64,000 bases of DNA from Glossina fuscipes (Eukaryota > Arthropoda > Insecta > Diptera > Glossinidae), in contig NW_023998498.1 in NCBI RefSeq assembly GCF_014805625.2, positions 902,243-966,242 of the forward strand, written 5' to 3'. Of this stretch, positions 22,035 to 33,139 are shown piece by piece. The notes beneath the pieces were generated by a model. It did no database searches and was not told where the DNA came from. It saw nothing but the letters and a program-made list of their open reading frames with translations. Each line of letters opens with the position of its first letter. The first letter of the stretch is position 1. The translations under genes were made by a program, and so were the position numbers.

Positions 22035-23347
22035 TGACTGTTCTAAAAATTAGTTTAGCGTAATATATTCTATAAAGAAGAAGAAATTCGAAAACATATC
22101 GTTAAATTAAAATTGAAAGAAGGAGAAATGTTTCGTGATGTCGTTGGCGTAAAATAGAGCAACTTGAAAGAATATAGCGAAAAATCCCAGAAACAGACAG
22201 AAGGGATTTAATAAGAATCAAGAGCTATAGACAAGCATCATCCATCTTCACAAATAAACCAACCCAATTAGTATATACATTTATAGAAGCCAGTCATAAT
22301 AAAAATATTAAACAGAAGCGCAATTATTCTTTCAAACTAAATTCAGTGTGCACTCAAGAAGAAAAAAACATGATAAGAAGAGCGCGACAAGAAAGACAGA
22401 AAAGAAAGCAGAAAACATAAACACTAAGAGAAACATCCCGAACAAAAAAAATAAAGCTTAATGTATATATATATATAAATAGTTAGAAAATTTCGAAACG
22501 AAAATTTTATTTACTAAAAATATCTATAGAAAAAAGCAAAATCCTCAATTACTTACATAAAAAGAAGACGTGTCAAGAAACCAAAAGAAAAACATTGGTT
22601 TTGAAATAATTGTTATACAGGTACGTAATTCGTAGAATTAACAACTATCATGTGGGTTTATCTTCAATTTTTCTCTGCTTAACAGAGCTAAGGAAAAGAA
22701 AATTATGCAAAGCAGGAAAGAGAAATCTGAATAAAAACGATAATACTAAAAAAATTGAAGAAAAATTAATATAAAGATTACCCTTAAGATTATAACACAC
22801 AATATCAACCTGAACCAAAATATGTTTTCCTTATAATAAAAAGAAGAAAAAAAAAATTTTAAAGAAAAAAAGAGGAAAAAAGGACTTTTAAAATTTTTGT
22901 TATTGTTTTTTTTTTTACTAGAAAGTATATCAAAAAAAAAAGAAAAAGGAATGATGCTTAAATAAGCAGTCCGTAGGTACCGCTGAGGCGGGGCATGCGT
23001 GTGAGTGAGGGTAAGAGAAAGGGAATACAGATTAATGGACCAGGAATGAAGCAATGGACAGCGAACAGTACAGACAATGTGCCTTACGGAAGGACTTAAA
23101 CCAGATGTCAGGTCACAATATGTGAGCAGGACACCAAAGAAAAAAGAAAAATAAATAAAAGAATTGATTGAATTGAGAAAGCGTCGACTGAGCTTTGTAA
23201 GATTACATAACAAAGTTATCACAAAAAATGGTGCCCAACGCGGAAGTCGAATGTAGTTATAATTTTCGAACTATTTGTCAACTAAGACAGTTACAAATTC
23301 TATTTTTCTGCTTTTGTATAATCCCTTTCTCTGTAAGAACATGTTAA
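22035..23347. other. A-rich insertion within the I-like element, LTR-like boundary
   Basis: About 1.3 kb of purine-rich DNA unrelated to the flanking retrotransposon. TGGTGCCCAACGCGG at 23229-23243 resembles the tRNA-Lys primer-binding site used by gypsy-type elements (TGGCGCCCAACGTGG), so the DNA to its left could be a decayed LTR. The 158-codon minus-strand frame at 22746-23222 is Phe-rich low-complexity noise. No gag or pol is identifiable. Confidence 0.3.
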
Positions 23348-24085
23348 TTAAAACTAAACCTACCGACATTTCATGTATACCTGTTCCTCACCCGTCTTTT
23401 CTTTATATAAAATACAAGAATTTATCCCGACTAAATCTAAGATATTGGAAAATAACTGTAAAGGCCATCTTTGACATATAGATATTACACTATATTTTCT
23501 GGCCATTTGATGGGTCACATCCACACCGAATTTTGTGCTATTGTAAAATCTAATTGTCTCTGTTATACGGGTGTCATTTTTTTCAATTTCAACGGATGGA
23601 TGCATTGATTTAAGTATCAATACTATTTTATTGGGTTTAGCTTATAAATTGTAAGAATAATATCTTTCGATTTGTATAATATTGTTGAGAAGTGTGTCAT
23701 ACTATCCTTTGCCTGTCTCGCTAATTTTGGTAGCTCTCTTTTATTTCTCCGGATAGTTCCAACAAACGAAATTCTTTTTGCTAGAAGTTTACTCGCTAGT
23801 GACGCGCTTGTAAAAAAATTGTCAACTTACATCGGAAGCTAACCAGAATTTTATGCCAAATTTGTTGAGTTTGTTGGGTATATATTGAGTAAATCTACAA
23901 CGTGCTTTTGTAGGAAACTATTAATTAGATATGCTCCTGGTTTATAACAGTTTTGGCTATTTTCGACAAATTTATACCAAACTTTAGAAATCAATGCGAA
24001 CTTATCGTTTTGTAAACGTTGGCTTAGCTGATTTTTGTTGTCAAATCGAATAAATCTCATGATTTCTGCGAAGCCATTTCGAATC
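23348..24085 (-). pseudogene. Truncated piggyBac copy 2
   Basis: One end is preserved: TTAA (23348-23351) then AACTAAACCTACC, matching the TIR of copy 1 with one substitution. Minus-strand coding runs from FAEIMRFIRFDNKNQ (about 24075) to GVDVTHQMARKYSVISICQ (about 23510). Compared with copy 1 it lacks everything upstream of the M-R-F-I-R-F block, about 130 bp around the N-I-T-V-D-N block, the segment spanning the first catalytic Asp, and the C-terminal Cys-rich tail. It keeps a roughly 20-residue stretch (ISICQRWPLQLFSNILDLVG) that copy 1 has lost. It inserted into, or was carried into, the I-like element. Confidence 0.85.
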
Positions 24086-24109
24086 TGTCTCGCGTCCTCT
24101 TTGTTTTAA

Positions 24110-25330
24110 TTTATCTATTAACAAAATTTACAATTTCCTTCTTGAGAACGTCTCAATCCTAGACTATGCCGATGATCTTCTTATTTTTATCTCTAACTTT
24201 GAGCCAGATTTGCGCAATTTGCAATCTGCTCTGGACATTATTTCCTCTCGTGTTGAATCACTTTGACTCACACTTTTAGCCAATAAGACGAAATACTAAA
24301 ATTTCTCAAAAAAAGAAGAGACACCACGGTTACTCCTCTACTCGTCTACGCTTCTTACATCCTGTTTGTTTTCGATTTTTTATGCTTTGTCCTATGCACG
24401 AACCTTTCCCCAGCAGCTCACGTTGATAAAACTGCGAAACAATGCTTTGAACTCATTTGCAATATTTCCTGGGGCTCTGACCCTTCTTGCATGATTAAAC
24501 TATATCTTGGCTTAATCAGGCAAAAATTAGGTATACTTGTTCACTCTTATTGGACATCCCAAAGAAAGACCTTCTGAAATTATGTAGAATCCAATGGAAC
24601 TGCCTTCATCTGGCTCTTGGTGGCATGAATTCTACACACATGCTAAGACTGGAACAGATGGCAAAGTTTATATTTCGACAAGAAACATTTCGCTCTTTTT
24701 CAACTAATGGAATTCTATCTTTTGACAATCATCCGGGCTCACCCTTCACTTACAAGTTTGTATCTCTCAATTCTTCTCCTTGCTTCTTTAAAATTTTTGC
24801 TGACAAAAGGAATATCTTCAACATTCTAGGGAATGGCGTACATAGCTTATTCAAAATACCTCAAGGTTCCTCAACTAGTAATTAAACCAGTGAGAAAATC
24901 CACAGCTACTCCGACAGAGGTACACCACCGCTACTTGAACTTGGTCAATACCAAATGGAAATAGTTTTGATTCGTCTGTAGTAATTGATCTAAGGCTGAT
25001 GTCGTAGGTAGCGGTGTTTCGAGTTCAGATATTAATATACAAGCCGACTTCTCAAATTACCCATACAGCACTATATTTTCGGCTGAATGCCATGCGATCT
25101 TAGAAGCTATCCTCTTAGCGAGTACTTATCCTCAAAAGAAAGTCCTTATAGTGTCAGACAGTTGTAACGTCTGCGTATATACGTGTAGGGGGTTCCGTCG
25201 GTCGGGTTTGTGCCTACTCTTCACAAAAAATTAGAGTTATTCATAATAACGCGATTTAGAGCACCTTTTATAATTCTTCGCTCACATAGTCGCACTATTT
25301 AGGAAGAGAAATAAAATTAGCGCAATGTGA
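24110..25330 (+). pseudogene. I-like retrotransposon, piece 2 (RT catalytic block, RNase H)
   Basis: Opens with an RT palm block ILDYADDLLIFISNFEPD (24160-24210), then SALDIISSRVESL, an Ala-Lys-Gln-Cys thumb-like region, and an RNase H domain with IFSAECHAILEAILLASTYP and KKVLIVSDS (25075-25160). The E and the D-S at spaced positions fit RNase H acidic residues. A domain order of YADD then RNase H is typical of the I clade. Several stops and frame changes are present. It continues piece 1 after the inserted DNA and continues in piece 3. Confidence 0.75.
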
Positions 25331-25339
25331 GGACAAAAA

Positions 25340-26260
25340 GGAGTCGAGGGTGATCATCGTCGGAAAGTGGACATGAGCTTTTAAAAAAAATTTTTGCGAC
25401 AGAAAGCCAGTCTGCAAACTTGCATGGTGGGTAAAAAAGGAAGAAAATTAAGATATTTTAAAACAGTTTATAAATAAATATCAAGAAATCTAGCTATGAG
25501 CAATTAAATATATCTGATCGTATAAAAACCTTGTGTACGAGAATAACATTTTTGGTTTCAAAGCATTCAAAATTTTGTCTAACGGTGGCGAATATTTTTG
25601 TATATGCACAAAAAACCAATTTCCTTAGAATAAAATTAAACAAGAGTGAATGAGGCTATGTACTCTAATTAACAATATTAAAAGAGATATAACAGTGCAG
25701 AGAAAAATTTGTGCAAAAAGAAATAAAAGAAAAAGCAAGAAAAATAACAGTATTAAATAAGAACTTAAATTAGGTAGACCTAATCAATTCACTTTTAAAA
25801 ATTCAAGTATATTGAAATAAATAAAATGAAAGAAAAAACAAGACTTCAAAACATACATTTACTTTCTGGCGAAAAACTGAGACGTGGAACCCAAGACGTG
25901 GAGGAGCAGTTAGAAGAAGATCACCGCCGGTAAGAAGTCATTCAGATGTCTAAGTTGGTTTTTTCTTACGTCTGCTTTATATACATATAAGCTTAGTAGT
26001 AATAACGCCTGTAGGTTAAGAAATGAATATGGTTTCGTGAGGATGATAGAGGAGTGTGTGTGTGTTTGTGTATAGATGAGTGTAATTTTGGACAATGACC
26101 TAACCGACCAACAAATACCTAGGTACAGACTAACGCGCAAGAAAATGGCACAGAGTAACAATAGGACTTTTAATTAACGGCAGCTGTGATGATTCCCTGT
26201 ATATATTATAATAGTTTATTCGATTCATTTTATTTTTGTTTCTGTTTCTGTTTTCTTTTT
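25340..26260. other. Second A-rich insertion in the I-like element
   Basis: About 0.9 kb of unrelated A-rich DNA. TGGAACCCAAGACGTGG at 25885-25901 is a second, weaker primer-binding-site-like sequence. A GT-rich run lies at 26053-26075. No coding block recognised. It may be part of the same LTR-type insertion as 22035-23347. Confidence 0.25.
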
Positions 26261-26289
26261 TTAAACGCAACTGGGCTAGCCAGGCAGAT

Positions 26290-27120
26290 AAACCGCAACC
26301 CTGGTTCAAAGCGTTATAAAGTAAATCTTATCCGCTTAACAATCATTTTCCTCAGGTAAAACTCACCTTTACCCCATTAGAAATTAGATCCTTACTACAT
26401 AGCCTAAAGTCTGATACATTTTCTTTTTATTTTCCTTGGATGTCCAGTTACATGAGCATTCTTGACAACAATATTATAGATTAAATTGCGTCTTCCAGAC
26501 CATCTCATTTTAATAATCATGTTACGACTCCTGCAGATCTGAGGACAATAGACAAAGTGCATTCAGTTCTTTCTTGGCAAAAGCGATGAGATATTTCACC
26601 TTATAGCTGCCATTTGTACTCGTTATTTTCACGAATAAATAAAGCCCCCTGGGTTATCAATTGCGGACTCAGGCGTGACATTATTTGTCTTATTAATAGA
26701 CTGATGTTCAATCACACGAGATGTAATGATCATATCTATTGGAAATTAAAATAGTACACAACCCTTTACGCCTATGTGGAGTCATACAATCTCCTAATCA
26801 TATCCTGTTTGTCTGACCGAATGTTACCACTTCTTTTCACCGTTCCACACTTCGCATATTGAGTACATGTGTTCTTCGTGGCCACAGCCTTATTGACATT
26901 TTACGTTCTCGTAATTTAACAGCCTGCCTCACAATCTTTCCTTTTCTCAACTCCTTTATATAACTTTTTATACTCATATAATACCACATTACTTCTTACA
27001 CAACAGAATTTATTCCTCGCTCTTCTGCTCTATCCTACGTCGTGGACATGTAGCAAGCCAAATTAAAAAAAAAAAACTTTAATCAAATAATCACTAAAAT
27101 AAATAAACTATAATATTCTA
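26290..27120 (+). pseudogene. I-like retrotransposon, piece 3 (C-terminal domain and 3' end)
   Basis: Decayed coding blocks include FTPLEIRSLLHSLKSDTFSF, SSRPSHFNNHVTTPADL, LRRDIICLINRLMFNHTRCN and CAYVESYN-LLNHI, a Cys/His-containing C-terminal region after RNase H as in I-clade ORF2. The end is A-rich with TAAAATAAATAAA-like sequence at about 27085-27110. The piece joins piece 2 in domain order. Confidence 0.65.
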
Positions 27121-27239
27121 CATCAAATTTAACACTAATTTTACTAAGGCTCAAGAAAATATGCCTGTTGGACCTTTTTTACACATCCAGCGAATTTTCG
27201 ATTGTTAATTTGCTGAATAACAGAAGAACAAGAAGAAGT

Positions 27240-27900
27240 AGTAGTTGTTATATTTTTTTTAAAACTTTAATAAATGTTTTATAATAATTTTTCTGAAAAT
27301 TTATCTTCTAGAAAAATAAGTGCCAATCGCTTATTAAGGCTATCAGAAGAAGTGTTGATAACCAACAGGGTAATTTTAAAGGTGTGAAGCAGAAAAATGT
27401 TTCTAGTGCGAATCGTTATGCGCCAGCGGTACTGGTTGATAGTTGGTTTGAAGAACGATGCTCTGGCGAAATCGATCCAAAGACTATAACGCCGGGAACA
27501 TATGGTAAAAGCACTTGTGCTGAGGACTTTTCATTATACAAAGACCGCAAGACCGATATCAGAAACTTCTCGTAAAGGCGTGATGGATTTTGCCAATTGA
27601 AAACAAGAAGGATTCAAAAAACGAATGGCTATTGAGATTACAAATGTTAAAGTTTCCGATGAAACTGAATTTTATAACAACGCCGGACATGATGATACGT
27701 ATATTGCCTTAGCAAGAGGGAAGCGCATCTACCATATATATACCACATGGTTACGGCAAACCAAAAAAAGACGCAGTTACGGCAGCCTCACCAAAACTGG
27801 TTTGCTAAAATGGCGAACGTGTGGACAAAAGAGAAAGAAAAATATTCCTGTCGATGATTCATATTACAAACGAAACTTTAAACGAATAGAAGTAAAATGG
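27240..27900 (+). pseudogene. Inverted broken copy of the CFAP107-like gene
   Basis: Nucleotide homology to 9660-10320 in the opposite orientation, including at least 100 bp upstream of the start codon. The ATG has become AAG (at about 27342). A net 4-bp deletion after SLYK (27540) shifts the frame, a Trp codon of the F-x-N-W-K-Q block has become TGA (at about 27598), and the Q-T-G-E segment is rearranged. Preserved blocks include NRYAPAVLVDSWFEERCSGE, GKSTCAEDFSLYK and NFKRIEVK. Homology stops at about 27898, before the end of the parental gene. Because upstream flank is copied, DNA duplication is likelier than retroposition, unless transcription starts far upstream. Confidence 0.92.
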
Positions 27901-28007
27901 AGAGAAAATAAGTTTATGTTCCATCCACCATCATCCGTACACCCTACTAGAGGACGTCTTCGAAAATATTACCTTAATACTAACGAGAACAACTTAAATG
28001 CATCACA

Positions 28008-28322
28008 CACAGGTGGTGACGATAGCGTAGATTAAAGTGAAGGCAAAATCAAATCGTTGGTTGACAACGCGTCATGTGTGTACGTGTAAACGCAAAGTGT
28101 CGCCTTCGGATTCCCAGCCAGCAGAAATATATGAAATTTGCGGCAATAAATATCGCCACCAAGACGCTTTAAATGGTCACATGAGACGCCGCAGTACTGA
28201 TGAGCCGGCTGCAAATCCGGAGGCGGTACTTTACGTTTACGCGTATGCATATAACGTCTTGCCATTGCCGGCGGTTTGATATTGTCTTCACTTTGATTTG
28301 CGCTATGGTCATCACCCACGTG
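28008..28322. repeat. Imperfect inverted repeat carrying zinc-finger-like coding debris
   Basis: The left arm 28008-28122 and right arm 28202-28322 are inverted copies, roughly three-quarters identical by eye, with a 79-bp spacer. Each arm, read inward, encodes a related peptide: C-K-R-K-V-S-P-S-D-S-Q-P-A on the + strand and TRKRKVPPPDLQPAH on the minus strand. The spacer, read from the left arm, encodes YEICGNKYRHQDALNGHMRR, close to a C2H2 finger but with the first Cys replaced by Tyr and the final His lost. A stop at 28033-28035 in the left arm corresponds to CAA (Gln) in the right arm. These are decayed halves of one exon, duplicated head to head. Confidence 0.75.
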
Positions 28323-31158
28323 TGATGGATAGATTTTAAGGCGGTGTTGTGTTTGTATATATATATATATATATATTTGCACCAAATATATTTGATGCGT
28401 TAAAAACGTCAATTGTCATAGAATTAAAACGCCCTCAAATCTTACATATTTGGCGCAAATTTTGATGCAAAAATGGGTGCAGATATATCGCGCAGCGATT
28501 TTTCAGCTTGCAGGCATATTAGGCCCACTGCCTTCAAATTTATGTTTAGCTTCATTCTGGAAACAGAATGGCTCAAAATGACCCATAGTGATGAAAACAG
28601 GTAAATGAAAAACATAGGCATTTCTAGTGTTGACAATTGAATGTTAAAGCTTACTATGTTACTTTGTTAAGTTGTGGGTTTGTCTGATGCGAAACATGAA
28701 ATTAAGCAACATTTGAAATGAAAACTGTCAATTTAATAACACAATATGCACATTTAATCAATAAATGTTGAAGAATTTCAAAGAAATGAGATGATGTGTG
28801 TGCGAGTGACTAAAATACTATATTACTTTTTATTTAATTTTAATTTTTAGGCTACAGGCTTATAAAATATGCAAGAAAAGAATTTTTCCATTTTTCTATA
28901 TCTTTCAAGTCTTCTCTTAATCCTGTCATCTTTTACAATAAACTAATGAGAGTGCTTTTCAAAGAATGAAACTAAATTTGATAAAAAGAAAAGTACGAAG
29001 TCGTCAGTGTAAAAACAAATGTGATAGATTTTGCAAGACAGAGCCTTTTCATTATTTTCTTCTATTATACTTGTACAACCAAATTTTATGTGTATCTCTT
29101 AAAACAAATTTGAACAAATTTGAAACAAAGATATCGTTATCATGAGAAAATTAAAAAAAATCAATGCTTTGTGCTCATCAAAAGTAACATAATATTACTT
29201 TTAACCATCTACGTAACTGTAAACATTTTAATATTTATAAAAATGTGAAAATTCCTACGCATATACCAAAACGTTTGTTGAAGGATTATCTTTGGATTTA
29301 TATTTAAGCACATGTAGGTACAGTAAAATATGTTGTATGAGTGATATGTTATTTATGAAAGTCAAAGAATTAAATATGCTCACTTCATGATGGATTTCGA
29401 ATACCCTTCATGTAAGCAAAGGCAAAAATAAATTTGTGTACCATAAGCGGTAAACGAATAAGGGAAATTGAAAGCTTGAGGAACAAGTCTCTCAACAAAA
29501 AAATCGTACTTTATTTGAGAAGCAAACGTACACAGCTTGAATAGCTTTGAGAAAAAAAAGGAGTTCGCAATTTCATTTTCATGTTCTCTGTCTCTTCCTC
29601 TCTCTCTCTCTTGGTTTGGTTTTTGCTATCCTAAGAAAATCAACATCGGATAGGCTTGCTTAACTTTCATATAGATCTTATATCGAGGGATTAATTTAAA
29701 CGCTGCAAATGTGTTCATAAAAACATTATGGATCTATTTTCTAAACGAGTATAACAAAATGGCTGGATTCTTTTGTTTAATTCTTTTGTTGATTTGATAG
29801 GGTCGTTATGTGTTGAATATATTCTCTAAACGAGAAGCAGAAAATAACTGAATTGCTTTAATTTTTTATAAACCTAATACATCAAAACTACTTTTATATG
29901 GTACACAAATCATCAAGCCCCCATGAAGATAGATACATGAAGCTCCATATGTAAGTAAGCATTACTTGATTTTTTTATTTGTAAAAGAAAAAGAAAAATT
30001 CATGTTTTAATTAAAGTAATTCATTAGAAATATTTTTAGAAAATAATTTTTCTTTTTTTTTTACATCGACTGCAAGAGGGTAAGGATATGATCATATTAT
30101 GACAATGTCTGCAACGCCCAAAAGAAAACTTCAGAGTCGGTCAGCCCGCCTACAGTAAATCGCAAACTGAAATACCTGAATTTTGCCCTTTTGCCTTGTC
30201 ACTTCCCATAAACCTTAAAGGATTAAAGGCTGAAATATTCTAAATTTATTTTATTATTCATGTCTGTAGTTAATCCAAAATATATTTTTTTATTATTATA
30301 AGATTATATGTATTTTATTTCCTCCAGTCAGATACAATTATTTTTTATAATTAATTTTCCCGAATTATAATTCCCTAGAGAGGGAAAAACGAAATTCACA
30401 TTCGCGGCGAGTCATGCAGCTGTCAACCGAGGAAAACGATTATCGGAAAAAGAGCTTAATGGATTGTAAAAATGTATTTAAATAGACTACGTGCGGAAGG
30501 CAGTTTTAGTCGGACAAGAACATTTAAGTCGAGAGTACTGCCAATATAAATTGTGAATAATCCTGCTGTTAAGGAATATAATTGTAAATAAAAGAATTTA
30601 GAAGTCTATTTCTGTTGAAAATAAAGTCCACGATCTAGTGATACGAGTCCTATCTTAGAAAAGCGAAATTCGTAACAATATAGTAGATTCAGAAAACTAC
30701 TACACTACTCAAAATAAAAACCAATCGGCCATACCAACACAAGATTATAAGTGAGTAAATTTTCATGTATTTTCACTTTTATGAGGTTTTCTACGGATTA
30801 CTAATCAGGTGAGCAAACTTGAATGTTGAAAACTAATTTGCACATTCTATGCACGAAGATACATTTCCTTTCATTAAAAAAAAGTGGACACGCCTATTCG
30901 TTGTTGTAAAATACAAATTGTTTGGTTGGTTAAATTTTTCATGTTTCTTTACTCATTATTCTTGATTTACATGAGAAGAAGCATTGTAAAGATTTTTTAT
31001 AGATTTGTCATGCTTTCCATGATGGAAAATAGGCGATGATAGTATGATAATGAGATGAATGGTTGTGTGGGTATATGAGATTTAGTTATAGGCGAATATA
31101 AGTACGTTTCTTACTTATTTATTCTCACCAATTATAAATAAATGAACTGAGAAATCTA
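28323..31158. other. Gene-poor stretch
   Basis: Begins with an (AT)n run at 28357-28378. It contains a TC-rich patch at 29590-29611, a short family A fragment at about 30080-30180 and a possible solo LTR at about 30310-30682. No exon supported. Confidence 0.5.
30310..30682 (+). mobile_element. Possible solo LTR
   Basis: A GC-richer block with, in order, a CCAATATAAATTG TATA-like site (about 30540), poly(A) signal-like AATAAA sequences (30586, 30621), and a terminus resembling ...AATTCGTAACA that is common at fly gypsy-type LTR ends. Begins near TGTATTTTATTTCC. No clear target-site duplication, so the boundaries are guesses. Confidence 0.25.
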
Positions 31159-31880
31159 ATAGGCGCTTGCATATATTTTGGCCAGCGACATCTATTGGTG
31201 AAAGTGATAAAGTAATGCGAAAGATCAATGTATGCAACGGTTAAATTCGATAATTTGGACCTTTTTTTAAAATAAAAGGACAATGTTCCATTTAGAATCA
31301 CTCAGTTATTTAGTGTACACAGACAATAATCATGGAAAGCTGAGAATTCCATTTTCGACATTTATTACTTTTGTTGTTCAATTTGAAGAAATCTTTCAAT
31401 TGTCGGGTTTGGTTTCAACAGTTTAAAAGTGGAGATTTTAATGTCGAAAGACAAGCAACGACTAGGAGAACCAAAAAAATGCGAGGAGTTCAGGTTCCCA
31501 AGAATTTTGGAACATCTTAATAGTTGATGAATGACCTGTGTCTAGACGTTTACGTGCGATATGAAAGATCCAAAAGGAGGGAATATGACGAATTTATTGA
31601 AAAAGTCATTTCAAACAGTTTCAACGTCGCGGTTTCATTCCTTGCCAGGCAGTGGATCTACTTACGACAATCATAAGCGCAAAAAGTCATGGGTTAGTCC
31701 ACATCCACATCGAAGGGGAATATATGTGGTCATAAAGTTTGACTGTGGGTGTGGTATAGCCATGTTCCCAGAAAGGTGGGAAAAAGTTGTAGAAAATAAT
31801 GGAACAGGTATTGATTAACATACACTGCACCAATTTTTCCCAATATATGCCTTTTTCAAGTGAAAAAATGAACAAAATAT
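31159..31880 (+). mobile_element. Older, internally deleted mariner
   Basis: Left end ATAGGCGCTTGCATATATTTTG aligns with the TIR of the element at 2961. Coding debris on the + strand: VWFQQFKSGDFNVERQATTR (31400-31460), KRKKSWVSP (31680) and MFPERWEKVVENNG (31763-31805), a mariner C-terminus. The catalytic core is deleted. Its right end is cut at about 31880 by the younger mariner that follows. A few bases after that element (33139-33149) may be the rest of its TIR. Confidence 0.75.
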
Positions 31881-33139
31881 AAGTTTGGGGAAAAAGAAAT
31901 CCATTATTTTTTCGGTAGATGGCTGCACTGATAGATTTCTCGTAAACTATCGATCAAACAATTTCAGATTTATGCGCGTTGGAAAGGTGACATTTCGCAG
32001 TAAAAAAAATTCTTTTGCTGTTTTTTGTTTGGTGCATTCAGTTGTGAGTTACAGCGTGTTAAAAATGGAAGTGAACAAGAGGAAAATTCGGTACATTTTA
32101 CAGTTTTTCTTTGACAAAGGCGAAAATGCAGGCCAGGCGGCTAAAATTGTGAATGGTGTTTATGGTTCCGATACTGTAACAGCCAATTATGTGCAATTTT
32201 GGTCTCGCAGATTCCGTTCAGGAATTTTTGATGTTAAAGATGCACCTCGCACAGGTAGGCCGGTCAATAAGGAAAATGTCGATAAAATCGGAGAAATGAT
32301 CGAAGTTGACCGGCATGTTAGCAGTCGTAACATCGCCCAGGAGCTAAAAATCGACCATAAAACAGTTTACACAAAGCTGGATTCAAAAAGAATCTCGATG
32401 TTTGGGTGCCACACCAATTAACAGAAAAAAACATGATGGATCGAATTTCCATCTGCGAAGCCTTGGCCAAACGGAATGAGATAGACCCATTTCTTAAACG
32501 GATGGTGACTGGAGATGAGAAATGGATTACATACGATAACCCTGTGCGAAAACGATCGTGGTCAAAGAGCGGTGAAGCACCTCAAACGGGCAGGAAGGTT
32601 TTGCTATGCATTTGGTGGGACTGGAAGGGAATTATTTATTATGAGTTGCTTCCATATGGTCAAACGCTAAATTCTGATCTCTACTGTCAACAACTGGATC
32701 GTTTGAAGAAAGCGATTGACCAGAAACGGCCAGAATTGGCCAACAGGAGAGGTGTCGTGTTCCACTAGGACAACGTTAGGCCACACACATCTACAGTGAC
32801 TCGCCAGAAACTTCGGGAGCTTGGTTGGGAAGTTTTAATGCATCCGCCATACAGTCCGGACTTGGCACCAAGCGATTATCATCTATTTCTTGCATTGCAA
32901 AATTTCTTTAATGATAAAAAATTGGAATCTAGGGAGGATTGTGAAAATCGACTACTAGAGTTTTTTGCAAATAGAGACCAGGACTTCTATGAGAGAGGCA
33001 TTTTGAAGTTACCTTTAAAATGGCAACAAATCGTACAACGAAACGGTGCATATTTGACCCAAATCGGACAATCCGAAGCATGTTAAATAAAGTCCTGAAT
33101 TTCATATAAAAATAATGGATTTCTTTTTCCCCAAACTGT
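31881..33139 (+). mobile_element. Near-complete mariner with TIRs
   Basis: The 5' end AGTTTGGGGAAAAAGAAATC and the 3' end, read on the other strand, CAGTTTGGGGAAAAAGAAAT form TIRs of about 30 bp. TA flanks the right side. The left side fits TA if the terminal C has been lost. The length of 1.26 kb is normal for mariner. Contains the transposase pseudogene at 32065-33086. Confidence 0.93.
32065..33086 (+). pseudogene. mariner D,D34D transposase, two disabling mutations
   Basis: Starts at ATG 32065 (MEVNKRKIRYILQ). The N-terminal helix-turn-helix region contains WSRRFRSGIFDV and GRPVN, followed by RNIAQELKIDHKTV. After this, at about 32364, a small deletion removes part of the expected N-H-L-H segment and shifts the frame. 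Coding resumes as HKAGFKKNLDVWVPHQL in the next frame. The catalytic triad is all present: D in MVTGDEKWITYD (about 32515), D in DNVRPH (32771) and D in SPDLAPSDYHLF (about 32875). The last two are separated by 34 residues, hence D,D34D. A TAG at 32766-32768 replaces the expected Gln of the H-Q-D-N block. The C-terminus, LPLKWQQIVQRNGAYLTQ, is intact to TAA 33084-33086. With only two lesions it is young but dead. By look it belongs to the mellifera/cecropia side of mariners, not checked by tree. Confidence 0.93.

Noticed and set aside
22746..23222. 158-codon minus-strand frame
   Set aside because: Phe-, Lys- and Asn-run low complexity from A/T homopolymers. The poly-purine opposite strand lacks stops by composition.
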